The notes beneath the pieces were generated by a model that searched no databases, was not told the DNA's origin, and was given only the letters and a program-made list of their open reading frames with translations. From an uncultured Faecalibacterium sp. (GTDB lineage Bacteria > Bacillota > Clostridia > Oscillospirales > Ruminococcaceae), in assembly GCA_934525845.1 (NCBI GenBank), contig CAKSZS010000010.1, positions 1 to 58,388 of the forward strand: a stretch of DNA of 58,388 nt. Reading direction: 5' to 3'. Numbering within the stretch: position 1 is the stretch's first letter; the number at the start of each line of letters is the position of its first letter. Positions 31,756-39,876 of the stretch are shown here, one piece after another. Both the position numbers and the translations under genes were made by a program.

Positions 31756-31828
31756 TCGGAGTGGCGAGACTCGAACTCGCGGCCTCCTGCTCCCAAAGCA
31801 GGCGCGCTACCAACTGCGCAACACCCCG
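31756..31828 (-). tRNA. tRNA-Pro (anticodon TGG)
   Basis: Read on the minus strand: acceptor CGGGGTG pairs with CACTCCG, D-arm GCGC...GCGC, anticodon stem CCTGC/GCAGG around TTTGGGA (anticodon TGG), T-arm GCGAG-TTCGAGT-CTCGC. The discriminator base is A and CCA is not encoded. Confidence 0.95.
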
Positions 31829-31910
31829 TCATCCGGCGGCACGGCTGCACCGCCGGGATCTTTAACTTATTCAGTATACCGTTTTTGGTGCCGTTCGTCA
31901 ATACGCTTTC

Positions 31911-32795
31911 TCAATTGAAGGAGCGGAAGCCCTTGCCGATGATCTCGCTGGAGTTGACGATGGTGATGAAGCTGTGCGGGTCGTTCTCGCGCAGGAAGTT
32001 GCGCAGCTGCAGCGCCTGGCGGCGGGTCAGCACGGTGACCAGCACGCTGAGCTCGTGGTGGGTGTAAGCGCCATAGGCCTTTTCCACCGTTGCAGAACGG
32101 TTCATATCCTTGATGATGAAGTCCAGGATGGGCTGGGGATTGGCCGTCATGATGGTGCACACCTTGCGCAGGCGGATGTTTTCAATGGCACCGTCCACCA
32201 CGAAGCTTTTGCCCATCAGGCCCAAGATACAGTACAGGCCGGTGCCCATGCCGAACCGCCAGGCTGCCGCCAGCACGATGAGGATGTCGCTGACCATCAG
32301 GGCCTTGCCGATCTCCATGGAGGTATACTTTGCCAGGATCAGGGCCACAATATCGGTACCGCCGGTGGACGCACCGATGTCGAACACGATGGCCGCGCCC
32401 AGCGCCGGCAGGAACACGGCAAACACCAGATCCAGCATGGCATCGCCGCTCATGGACACATTGACCGGGTACAGCCACTCACAGACCGACACATAAAAGG
32501 ACAGTGCAAAGGACGAAAAGATGGTCCAGCCCATGGTCCTGATGCCCAGGAAGATGAATCCCAGCACCACCAGGATCATGTTGATGATCCACATGAAGCC
32601 GCCCACATTGATCTTGGGGAACAGGTCCGCCAGCAGGATGGACAGGCCCGAGGTGCCGCCGAAGGCAAAGTGGTTCGGATTCTTGAAGTAGACGATGCCC
32701 ACCGCCGTGAGGATCAGGCCCAGATTGAGCTGCCCGAAAAAATTTAAATTCTTCAGCAGATTCTGCCCGCTGAATGCTTCTTTTAAACTGTTCAT
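31911..32795 (-). CDS. YitT-family membrane protein (DUF161 + DUF2179)
   Basis: 294 residues. Five to six membrane helices lie in about 20-215 (GLILTAVGIVYFKNPNHFAF, FGGTSGLSILLADLFP, IGASTGGTDIVALIL). A soluble DUF2179 domain follows (about 225-290, YGAYTHHELSVLVTVLTRRQ, NDPHSFITIVNSSEIIGKGF). This is the standard YitT layout; its function remains unsettled. The ATG follows AGGAGG. Confidence 0.9.
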   Translation of the reverse strand: MNSLKEAFSGQNLLKNLNFFGQLNLGLILTAVGIVYFKNPNHFAFGGTSGLSILLADLFPKINVGGFMWIINMILVVLGFIFLGIRTMGWTIFSSFALSFYVSVCEWLYPVNVSMSGDAMLDLVFAVFLPALGAAIVFDIGASTGGTDIVALILAKYTSMEIGKALMVSDILIVLAAAWRFGMGTGLYCILGLMGKSFVVDGAIENIRLRKVCTIMTANPQPILDFIIKDMNRSATVEKAYGAYTHHELSVLVTVLTRRQALQLRNFLRENDPHSFITIVNSSEIIGKGFRSFN

Positions 32796-32845
32796 GGGGT
32801 TCCTCCTGTCATAAATAGCGTAAAACCCACGTTACGCCCCGCAAA

Positions 32846-32874
32846 AATATACTCCGCTGTTCTGCATATGTCAA
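32846..32874 (-). promoter_or_regulatory. yitT-family gene promoter
   Basis: Minus-strand -35 TTGACA (32874-32869), 17-nt spacer, -10 TATATT (32851-32846): near-consensus. Confidence 0.75.
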
Positions 32875-32965
32875 GCAAAACCGACAAAGTTGCAGAAATT
32901 GGGTATTTGTGCGGCAAAATCCCACGCAAAAATGCACATTTCGTCCACAACTTCCGCCTGCCATC

Positions 32966-32994
32966 TTGAAGCAGGTCGGAAAATGGTGTATTAT
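32966..32994 (+). promoter_or_regulatory. glnS promoter
   Basis: -35 TTGAAG (32966-32971), 17-nt spacer, -10 TATTAT (32989-32994) with an upstream TG. A TATAAT at 33002 is an alternative -10. Confidence 0.65.
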
Positions 32995-33054
32995 ATGGTA
33001 TTATAATTGCTATTTGAGCGGGCACATTCCGGTGCCCGGACAGGGGGAGACCAC

Positions 33055-34713
33055 ATGGCAGACAAAAACTTTTTGACCGAGATCATTGACGCCGATCTGG
33101 CCGAGGGCAAGATCAGCGAGATCCATACCCGCTTCCCGCCGGAGCCGAACGGCTACCTGCACATCGGCAGCGCCAAGGCCATCTACATCAACTGGTCCAT
33201 CGCCAACCAGTACGGCGGCAGATTCAACCTGCGTCTGGACGACACCAACCCCGCCCGCGAAGGCGAGGAGTACGTCAACAGCATCATCGAGGACCTGCAC
33301 TGGCTGGGTGCCGACCCCAACGGCGGCATCTTCTACGGCAGCGATTACTTCGACAAGTGCTACGAATACGCCGAGAAGCTCATCAAAGAGGGCAAGGCTT
33401 ACGTTGATGACCTGACCCGCGAGGAGATGCGCGAGTACCGCGGTGCCGACGCCGGCAAGCCGTCCCGCCCCTCTCCGTGGCGCGACCGCACCCCGGAAGA
33501 GAACCTGGATCTGTTCCGCCGGATGCGCGCCGGGGAATTCCAGGAGGGGGAAAAGACCCTGCGTGCCAAGATCGACCTGGCCAGCCCCAACATGAATATG
33601 CGTGATCCGGCCATCTACCGCATCAAGTACGCCGAGCACCACCGTCAGGGCAACAAGTGGTGCATCTACCCGATGTACGACTTCGCACACCCCATCCAGG
33701 ACGCCATCGAGGGCATCACCCACAGTATGTGCAGCCTGGAATTCGAGAACCACCGCCCGCTGTACAACTGGGTCATCGAGAACATCTTCGGCACCGCATT
33801 CCCCAAGCAGCGCGAATTCGCCCGCCTGAACATGACCAACACCGTCATGAGCAAGCGCTACCTGCGTGAGCTGGTGGAAATGGGCATCGTGGACGGCTGG
33901 GATGACCCCCGGATGCCCACGCTGTGCGGCCTGCGCCGCCGCGGCTACACCCCCACTTCCATCTTCACCTTCGTGAAGGAAGCCGGCATCTCCAAGTCCG
34001 ACAACCTGATCGATATGCGCCAGCTGGAAGCCTGCATCCGCAGTGAGCTGGACCTGACTGCCCAGCGCCGCATTGCTGTGCTGGATCCCGTGAAGCTGAT
34101 CGTGGACAACTACCCGGAGGACAAGACCGAGTACTTTGACGTAGCCAACAACCCCAACCGCGAAGCCAACGACACCACCACCCGCAAGGTGGCCTTTACC
34201 CGGGAGCTGTGGATCGACCGCGAGGACTTTGCCGAGGTACCGCCTCCGAAGTTCAAGCGCCTGACCGTGGGCGGCGAAGTCCGTCTGATGGGCGCTTACA
34301 TCGTCAAGTGCGTGGGCGTGGACAAGAACGCCGATGGCAGCATCGCCGCCGTCCACTGCACCGCCGACATCGAGACCGGCAACGGCAATCCCGTGGACGG
34401 CCGCAAGGTCAAGGGCACCATCCACTGGGTCAGCGCCGCACACTGCGTGGACGCCGAGGTCCGTCTGTACGACAAGCTGTTCACCGAGGCCAACATGAAC
34501 GCCATCCCCGAGGGCAGCGACTACAAGGACTTCCTGAACCCGGAGAGCGTGGTGGTGCGCGCTGGCTGCAAGCTGGAAGAGAGCCTGAAGGACGCCAAGC
34601 CCGGCGACAAGTTCCAGTTCGTCCGCACCGGCTTCTTTACCCCGGACAGCAAGAACCCCGGCGTATACAACCGTGTGGTCACCCTGCGCGACAGCTTCAA
34701 GCCCGGCAAGTAA
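33055..34713 (+). CDS. glnS: Glutaminyl-tRNA synthetase
   Basis: 552 residues from ATG 33055 (GGGGGAGA upstream). The class I signature is FPPEPNGYLHIGSAKA with HIGS at 36-39. The KMSKS equivalent is VMSKRY at about residue 265. The C-terminal anticodon-binding beta-barrels start at about 335, and FAEVPPPKFKRLTVGGEVRL and GTIHWVSAAHCVDAEVRLYD are GlnRS-specific. Many Firmicutes lack GlnRS and use GatCAB, so direct Gln charging is a lineage trait. Confidence 0.95.
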   Translation: MADKNFLTEIIDADLAEGKISEIHTRFPPEPNGYLHIGSAKAIYINWSIANQYGGRFNLRLDDTNPAREGEEYVNSIIEDLHWLGADPNGGIFYGSDYFDKCYEYAEKLIKEGKAYVDDLTREEMREYRGADAGKPSRPSPWRDRTPEENLDLFRRMRAGEFQEGEKTLRAKIDLASPNMNMRDPAIYRIKYAEHHRQGNKWCIYPMYDFAHPIQDAIEGITHSMCSLEFENHRPLYNWVIENIFGTAFPKQREFARLNMTNTVMSKRYLRELVEMGIVDGWDDPRMPTLCGLRRRGYTPTSIFTFVKEAGISKSDNLIDMRQLEACIRSELDLTAQRRIAVLDPVKLIVDNYPEDKTEYFDVANNPNREANDTTTRKVAFTRELWIDREDFAEVPPPKFKRLTVGGEVRLMGAYIVKCVGVDKNADGSIAAVHCTADIETGNGNPVDGRKVKGTIHWVSAAHCVDAEVRLYDKLFTEANMNAIPEGSDYKDFLNPESVVVRAGCKLEESLKDAKPGDKFQFVRTGFFTPDSKNPGVYNRVVTLRDSFKPGK

Positions 34714-34737
34714 TCCATTCCAAAGGAGCGTACCGCT

Positions 34738-35130
34738 ATGAAAAAACATCTGACCCGGAATGGGATCCTGATGGCTGTGGCCACCCTCATCATGGGCATC
34801 GTCCTCAGCCTGTATATTTCCAGCACCGGCACGGTGCCGGCAGCCGACAACGCCGACAGCTACACGGACGGCACCTATACGTCCAGTGCACAGGGCTGCC
34901 TGAGTGAAGTCTCTGTGACCGTGACCATCACCGGCGGCAAGGTAACGGATGTGTCCATTGACGCTTCCGGTGAAACACCTTCGCTGGGCGGAACCGCCGC
35001 CGAAACGCTGGCTCCGCAGCTGGCCGAGGCCGGTTCCACGGCCGGCGTGGATGCCGTTTCCGGCAGCACCATGACCAGCGATGCCGTTTTTACCGCCATG
35101 GATGACTGTCTGGCACAGGCTGCACAGTAA
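34738..35130 (+). CDS. Small membrane-anchored FMN-binding domain protein
   Basis: 130 residues. An N-terminal anchor (about 9-28, ILMAVATLIMGIVLSLYIS) precedes a short FMN-binding domain: DGTYTSSAQG, VSVTVTITGGKVTDVSIDAS and AVSGSTMTSDAV, whose S-G-S-T-x-T matches the ApbE flavinylation signal. It is the minimal form of the domain found in the large protein at 17708. It starts 24 nt after glnS behind AAAGGAG and is closed by a terminator. Its partner is unknown. Confidence 0.8.
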   Translation: MKKHLTRNGILMAVATLIMGIVLSLYISSTGTVPAADNADSYTDGTYTSSAQGCLSEVSVTVTITGGKVTDVSIDASGETPSLGGTAAETLAPQLAEAGSTAGVDAVSGSTMTSDAVFTAMDDCLAQAAQ

Positions 35131-35153
35131 GATTTTCTGCACAGACTGGATCT

Positions 35154-35186
35154 GACCCGCAGGGCACACCGCTCTGCGGGTCTTTT
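35154..35186 (+). terminator. Terminator after the small FMN-binding gene
   Basis: GACCCGCAG (35154-35162) pairs with CTGCGGGTC (35174-35182), followed by TTTTG. Confidence 0.8.
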
Positions 35187-35258
35187 GCAGAGTGCTTCTT
35201 TTCCCGCCTGCTTTTGCTGCCGATGCAGCACCATCCCACCAACAACAGGAGAAATTTC

Positions 35259-36200
35259 ATGTACTATTACGCCGCCCCCATGGAGGGGCTGACCGACCGG
35301 GTCTGGCGGCAGGCCCATCAGAAATGGTTTGGCCCCGCCGGAGCCGCAGACCGCTATTATGCCCCCTTTCTGTCCCCGCCGGAAAACCGGGTGCTCATCA
35401 GGAAAAAGATGGCTGAGCTGGCCCCGGAAGCCAATCCCGGCGCCCCGGTGATCCCCCAGCTGCTGGCCAAGGACGGCGAGCTGGCTGCCTGGATGATCGG
35501 CGAACTGCGCACGATGGGCTATACCGAAGTGAACCTGAACCTCGGCTGTCCTGCCGGGACGGTCACTGCCAAGGGCAAGGGTTCCGGAATGCTGCGGGAT
35601 CCCGCCAGGCTGGATGCCTTTCTGGATGCCGTTTTCTCCCATGCCGCCGGTCCCATCTCGGTCAAGACCCGGCTGGGTGTGAACGGCCCGGAAGAGTTCG
35701 CGGCGATTTTGGACATTTATAACCGGTATCCCATCTGTGAGCTGACCATCCACCCCCGCGTGATGCGCCAGCTCTACCGGGGTCAGGCCGACCGCAATGC
35801 CTTTGCCGCTGCCCTGCCCGCCTGCACCATGCCGGTGTGCTACAATGGCGATGTGACCACCGCCGCCGACCTGCACGCACTGGAAGCCCAGTTCCCTGCC
35901 CTGTCCGGCATCATGATGGGGCGCGGCCTCATCGCGGACCCGGCTCTTCTGCGCCGGGCGCGGGGCGGGGCGGCAGCTTCCCGGGAGGAACTGCGGGGTT
36001 ACCTGGACGACCTGTACCACGGCTACACCGAACTGTTCGGCAGTGCCGGGTGCGCAGTCAGCCGGATGAAAGCGCACTGGTTCTACCTCATCCACGACTT
36101 TGCCGGGTCGGACAAACTGGAAAAGCAGCTGCGCAAGGCCCGGGAACCGTGGGAGTATGAAGTGCTGGTGAACCAGATCTTTACGCTGCCGTTGGTGTAA
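35259..36200 (+). CDS. tRNA-dihydrouridine synthase
   Basis: 313 residues from ATG 35259 (AGGAGA upstream). The TIM-barrel flavoprotein opens MYYYAAPMEGLTD. The catalytic Cys97 is in NLNLGCPAGTVTAKGKGSGM. VKTRLG and LTIHPRVMRQLYRG follow, and GDVTTA and GIMMGRGLIADP are FMN-phosphate contacts. It reduces uridine in the tRNA D-loop. I cannot assign DusA/B/C subtype. Similar short Dus proteins are common in Clostridia. Confidence 0.92.
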   Translation: MYYYAAPMEGLTDRVWRQAHQKWFGPAGAADRYYAPFLSPPENRVLIRKKMAELAPEANPGAPVIPQLLAKDGELAAWMIGELRTMGYTEVNLNLGCPAGTVTAKGKGSGMLRDPARLDAFLDAVFSHAAGPISVKTRLGVNGPEEFAAILDIYNRYPICELTIHPRVMRQLYRGQADRNAFAAALPACTMPVCYNGDVTTAADLHALEAQFPALSGIMMGRGLIADPALLRRARGGAAASREELRGYLDDLYHGYTELFGSAGCAVSRMKAHWFYLIHDFAGSDKLEKQLRKAREPWEYEVLVNQIFTLPLV

Positions 36201-36203
36201 AAA

Positions 36204-36327
36204 GGCAGGACGGCGGGGAGTTTCCTAAGCAAATGATCCGGAGGGTGGGTCCCTGCCGCCGCAGGCGGTAGGGCGGGCAATGGAATGGCCCGTTGCATTT
36301 GCGTGGAAAGCTCCCCGCCGTCCTGCC
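36204..36327. repeat. Long palindromic element, 124 nt
   Basis: GGCAGGACGGCGGGGAG (36204-36220) is perfectly complementary to 36311-36327. Pairing continues past a one-base bulge through TTTCC/GGAAA and GCAAATG/CATTTGC. Inside is a further CCCTGCCGCC/GGCGGTAGGG hairpin. It lies between the convergent dus and ireB genes. No T-tract follows. Confidence 0.8.
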
Positions 36328-36361
36328 GGATAGCTGCATCTGCCCGGCACGCAGCCCCCAA

Positions 36362-36398
36362 CAAAAAAGCCCCGCTGTCTCTTGCAAGACAACAGGGC
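36362..36398 (-). terminator. Terminator of the IreB-family gene
   Basis: On the minus strand a 13-bp stem with loop GCAA (36369-36398) is followed by TTTTTTG. Confidence 0.8.
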
Positions 36399-36414
36399 AA
36401 AAAGGGCAACAGAT

Positions 36415-36660
36415 TCAGACGTTGAGATAATTGCGCAGCATGGCCTGCAGCAGATCATCGCGGTCCACCTTGCGGATCAGCGCACGGGCATTTTTATAGG
36501 TCGTGATGTAGGTGGGGTCTTCGGACAGGATATAGCCCACCAGCTGATTGACCGGATTGTAGCCTTTTTCCTTTAATGCATCGTACACCTGCTGTACGAT
36601 CTCATGGATTTCATAGTCCTTTCTGTCGTGGATCGAGAAAATAGCGGTTGCGTCGCCCAC
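36415..36660 (-). CDS. IreB/UPF0297-family regulatory phosphoprotein
   Basis: 81 residues from GTG 36660, 8 nt after AAGGGGG; a GTG at 36669 lies too close to the ribosome site. The core IVQQVYDALKEKGYNPVNQL, GYILSEDPTYITTYKNAR and IRKVDRDDLL is the IreB signature. In Enterococcus IreB is a substrate of the PASTA kinase IreK and affects cephalosporin tolerance. The usual neighbours (ruvX, alaS) are absent here. Confidence 0.9.
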   Translation of the reverse strand: MGDATAIFSIHDRKDYEIHEIVQQVYDALKEKGYNPVNQLVGYILSEDPTYITTYKNARALIRKVDRDDLLQAMLRNYLNV

Positions 36661-36823
36661 GGAATACACCCCCTTCAGATGAACTATAATTCATTGTACA
36701 CGAATTGCGCCGAAACTTCAAGATAATTGCCCCGATTTTGCACATATTGCCTAAAAAAACCGGGATGATTCATGCAACATGAAAAAGCCGCAGCAGTCCT
36801 TCTGCGGCACAGGAGGTCTTATC

Positions 36824-37240
36824 ATGCTTTACGGCATCGGCTGCGATGTATGCAGCCTGACACATCTGGAAAAAAGCCTGTCCGGTGCTCATGCAGATGC
36901 CTTTGTGCGGCGGGTGTTCGGCCCCGCCGAGCAGACTGCTCTGGCACTGGAACTTCCCCTGCCCGCCGGGCGCGGCACAGCCCACCGGCTGGCCAGCGCC
37001 GCCGCCGACTTTGCCGCCAAGGAGGCCTTTCTCAAGGCGGCAGGCACCGGCCTGCGGGAGCCGTTCTGTCTGCGGGACATCCAGGCCGTGCGGCTGGAAA
37101 GCGGTGCCCCGGCGTATCAGTTCTCCGGTGCCGCTGCAGACTGGATGGCTGCACACAAGCTGACTGCCCACCTTTCCCTCAGCCATGACGGCGGGGTCGC
37201 GCTGGCCTTCTGCGTCCTGGAAGCACTGCCGGAAACCTGA
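36824..37240 (+). CDS. acpS: Holo-[acyl-carrier-protein] synthase
   Basis: 138 residues from ATG 36824 (AGGAGG upstream). The metal-binding Asp8 is in YGIGCDVCSL, and the second motif FAAKEAFLKAAGTGL carries the Glu. LSLSHDGG is near the C-terminus. It transfers phosphopantetheine to acyl carrier protein. The downstream mazF-like gene matches the acpS-ndoA neighbourhood known in Bacillus, without alr and ndoAI. Confidence 0.92.
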   Translation: MLYGIGCDVCSLTHLEKSLSGAHADAFVRRVFGPAEQTALALELPLPAGRGTAHRLASAAADFAAKEAFLKAAGTGLREPFCLRDIQAVRLESGAPAYQFSGAAADWMAAHKLTAHLSLSHDGGVALAFCVLEALPET

Positions 37241-37383
37241 AGCCTTCCTCTGCATACAATGGAAATGATCCCGCGCTGCATAACCAGCGCACCGTCTGCT
37301 CATACTGAAAGCAGAACGCAGGCTGTGCCGGGCGCATCACATAGCGGGACACAGCCTTGTGCAGCAACAGGGAGGGAGTTTCC

Positions 37384-37734
37384 ATGGAGGTACACAGAGG
37401 AGAAGTTTTTTATGCTGATCTGTCGCCGGTGGTCGGCTCCGAGCAGGGCGGCATCCGGCCCGTGCTGATCGTTCAGAACGAGATCGGCAACCGGCACAGC
37501 CCCACCGTCATTGCAGCGGCCATTACATCCCGGCTGGACAAAGCACGTCTGCCCACCCACATCAACATCCGGGCGGCAGATACCGGCCTTGCAAAGGACA
37601 GCGTCGTGCTGCTGGAACAGATCCGCACGCTGGACAAACACCGCCTGCGGGAGCGCGCCGGCCAGATCACCCCCGCCGACCAGAAGCGGGTGGATCAGGC
37701 GCTGGACGTGAGCCTGGGCCTGACCTCCTATTGA
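37384..37734 (+). CDS. MazF/PemK (NdoA-type) endoribonuclease, no visible antitoxin
   Basis: 116 residues from ATG 37384 (GGGAGGGAG upstream). It has the MazF core MEVHRGEVFYADLSPVVGSE, QGGIRPVLIVQNEIGNRHS, PTVIAAAITSR, DSVVLLEQIRTLDKHRL. It is close to Bacillus NdoA, an mRNA interferase. The 143 nt upstream contain no MazE/NdoAI-like ORF, only a GGCTGTG/CACAGCC hairpin. Control must come from an antitoxin elsewhere or from low expression. Confidence 0.9.
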   Translation: MEVHRGEVFYADLSPVVGSEQGGIRPVLIVQNEIGNRHSPTVIAAAITSRLDKARLPTHINIRAADTGLAKDSVVLLEQIRTLDKHRLRERAGQITPADQKRVDQALDVSLGLTSY

Positions 37735-37736
37735 AC

Positions 37737-37778
37737 AAAACCGTTCCTGCCGCGCAGCGCGGCAGGAACGGTTTTTCG
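37737..37778. terminator. Bidirectional terminator after mazF
   Basis: AAAACCGTTCCTGCCGC pairs with GCGGCAGGAACGGTTTT, with T-runs on both strands. Confidence 0.85.
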
Positions 37779-37783
37779 TTTTC

Positions 37784-38860
37784 TCAGCAGCAGTACCGTG
37801 CAATGGCGGCCAACAGCGCCTGCGCTTCCAGCGGCTTGGTCAGATGTTCATTCATGCCGGCCTCCCGGCTGCGCCGGATGTCGTCGTAAAAGGCGTTGGC
37901 CGTCATGGCAAAAATGGGCACCGCCCCCGCGTCCGGCCGCGCCATGGCGCGGATGGTGCGGGAAGCTTCCAGCCCATCCATCACCGGCATCATCACATCC
38001 ATCAGGATCACGTCAAAGCTGCCCGGCTCGGACGCCGCAAAGGCATCCACCGCTTCCCTGCCGTTCCATGCCCGGGTCACCACGGCACCTGCGGTCTCCA
38101 GCAGAAACTGCGCGATCTCCATGTTCAGTGCATTGTCCTCCACCAGCAGCACCCGCACGCCGCGGATGTCCGCCGGGGCAGGCTGGGGCGGCTGGGACAC
38201 CGGCGCTTCCGTGTCCACGCAGAACGGCAGCCGAATGGTAAACAGGGTGCCCATTCCCTGCGTGCTCTCAAAGCGGATGCTGCCGTTCATCTGCTCCACC
38301 AGCTCTTTGGTAATGGACAGGCCCAGACCCGTGCCGGAATAGCTGGTGCGGGCACTGGCATCCTCCTGCGCAAAGGGTTCAAAAACGTGCTTCTGGAAGC
38401 TCTCGCTCATGCCGATGCCATTGTCGGCACAGGTAAATTCAAACCAGACTGCACCGTCGGACGGTTCCAGTTCCCGGACGCCCAGCTGCACGGTGCCGCC
38501 GGTCGGTGTGTATTTGATGGCGTTGCTGGAAACATTCTGCAGCACCTGCCGCAGATGCACCGGGCTGCCGATGAGCCTGGGTGCGCAGATCGTGGCTCAT
38601 GCGGCGCAGAAAATCCGTCTTGGCGGCATCGGCACGACGGGCTTCTTCTGCGGCGGCTTCCGCCTGGTGCTGCGCGGCCAGCTCCCGCTGCCTTTGGCGG
38701 TCTTGAGCACCTCCACGGTGCCCTCCCGCAGCTGCACCAGCATAATGGCCACCCAGAGCAGCAGCAATGCAAGCCCCAGCATCAGCCACAGGATGTTTTC
38801 ATTCGCCTGCAATTTTTTATGCACCGCCTTTCCGCCAGACCAAAATGCCCCATGATACGA
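37784..38860 (-). pseudogene. Broken hybrid sensor histidine kinase/receiver
   Basis: Three minus-strand frames must be joined. One holds a transmembrane segment (ENILWLMLGLALLLLWVAIM) and VEVLKTA. After a frameshift near 38700 the next reads RQRELAAQHQ, then KTDFLRRMSHDLRT with the H-box His. It then jumps directly to RLIGSPVHLRQVLQNVSSNA in a third frame. The stretch between H box and ATPase N box (normally ~90-110 residues) is deleted. The rest (37784-38560) is intact: HATPase with ADNGIGM and GTGLGLS, then a receiver with LLVEDN and ILMDVMMPVMDG. The N-terminal sensor domain is also missing. Confidence 0.8.
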
Positions 38861-38937
38861 TCCAACTGTATTATACAAAATGCGGCAGATGGGTGCAAGG
38901 AAAATTCCGTCCTGCGGAAAATATTCCTCTTTGCACA

Positions 38938-38975
38938 CAAAAAAGGACTGCTGCACAGCGCTGTGCAGCAGTCCT
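38938..38975 (-). terminator. Terminator of the glycoside operon
   Basis: A 32-nt perfect palindrome (38944-38975, AGGACTGCTGCACAGC and its complement) is followed on the minus strand by six T. Confidence 0.9.
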
Positions 38976-39013
38976 CTGGCCGGCGCGTTTCCGGCTTGGC
39001 GTCGTATGTTGTT

Positions 39014-39868
39014 TTACACGCCGGAATAGGCGGAGAAGCCGCCATCCACGGGCAGGCAGATGCCGGTGATGAACCCGGCGGCGTCATTGTTCAGCAGGAA
39101 CAGCAGCGCACCCACCAGATCCTTTTCGCTGTCGCCGAAGCGGCCCATGGGGGTCGCGGCCAGGATCTTATTCGTGCGGGCCGTCGGCGTACCGTCGGCG
39201 TTGTACAGCAGGCTGGCGTTCTGCTCGCTGGCAAAGAAGCCGGGTGCAATGGCGTTCACGCGGATGCCCACCTTGCTGAAATGGACCGCCAGCCACTGGG
39301 TGAAGTTGGTGACGGCTGCCTTAGAGCCGGAGTAAGCCGGGATCTTGGTCAGGGGCAGGTAGGCGTTCATGCTGGAGATGTTCAGGATGCTGCAGCCCGG
39401 GCGGCCCACCATCTGGCGGGCAAAAGCTTGGGTAGGCAGCAGGGTGCCGATGAAGTTCAGGTTGAACACCATCTCCACGCCGCTCTCGTCCAGATCAAAG
39501 AAGGTGACGGTGTCCTCTTCCAGATCGCTCATCTCGAAATACTCCTTGTCGGTGTTGGCACGGGCGTTGTTGCCGCCGGCACCGTTCACCAGGATGTCGC
39601 AGGGACCCAGGTCTGCCGCCACGTCCTCGGCCACCTGCAAACAGTTGGCCTTGTTCATGACGTTGCAGGTGTAGCCCTTGGCGGTGCCGCCTGCGGCGTT
39701 GATCTCTTCGGCCAGGGCGTTCAGCTTCTCCATGTTGCGGCCCAGCAGTGCCACCTTGGCGCCGGCCCGGGCCAGCGCACGGGCAAAGATGGAGCACAGA
39801 GTGCCGCTGGCACCCGTGATCACGGCCACCTTACCGGTCAGATCGGTGTTCAGTACGTTCTGTTCCAT
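39014..39868 (-). CDS. SDR-family oxidoreductase (D-mannonate oxidoreductase-like)
   Basis: 284 residues. The Rossmann motif is VITGASGTLCSIFARAL, with NAG-type motif VNGAGGNNA, catalytic Ser in NISSMNAY and YSGSK (Tyr-x3-Lys). C-terminal PVDGGFSAYSGV is usual for fructuronate/mannonate-type SDRs. It starts 8 nt after the GPH symporter stop and ends the operon. With GH2, GH3 and a sugar symporter, it likely oxidises or reduces a sugar or sugar acid, but no uronate isomerase or dehydratase is adjacent, so the substrate is open. Confidence 0.85.
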   Translation of the reverse strand: MEQNVLNTDLTGKVAVITGASGTLCSIFARALARAGAKVALLGRNMEKLNALAEEINAAGGTAKGYTCNVMNKANCLQVAEDVAADLGPCDILVNGAGGNNARANTDKEYFEMSDLEEDTVTFFDLDESGVEMVFNLNFIGTLLPTQAFARQMVGRPGCSILNISSMNAYLPLTKIPAYSGSKAAVTNFTQWLAVHFSKVGIRVNAIAPGFFASEQNASLLYNADGTPTARTNKILAATPMGRFGDSEKDLVGALLFLLNNDAAGFITGICLPVDGGFSAYSGV

Positions 39869-39876
39869 CCCGCACC

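Noticed and set aside
32796..33054. T-box leader upstream of glnS
   Set aside because: The transcribed leader is too short (about 55 nt) and lacks a specifier stem or T-box sequence.
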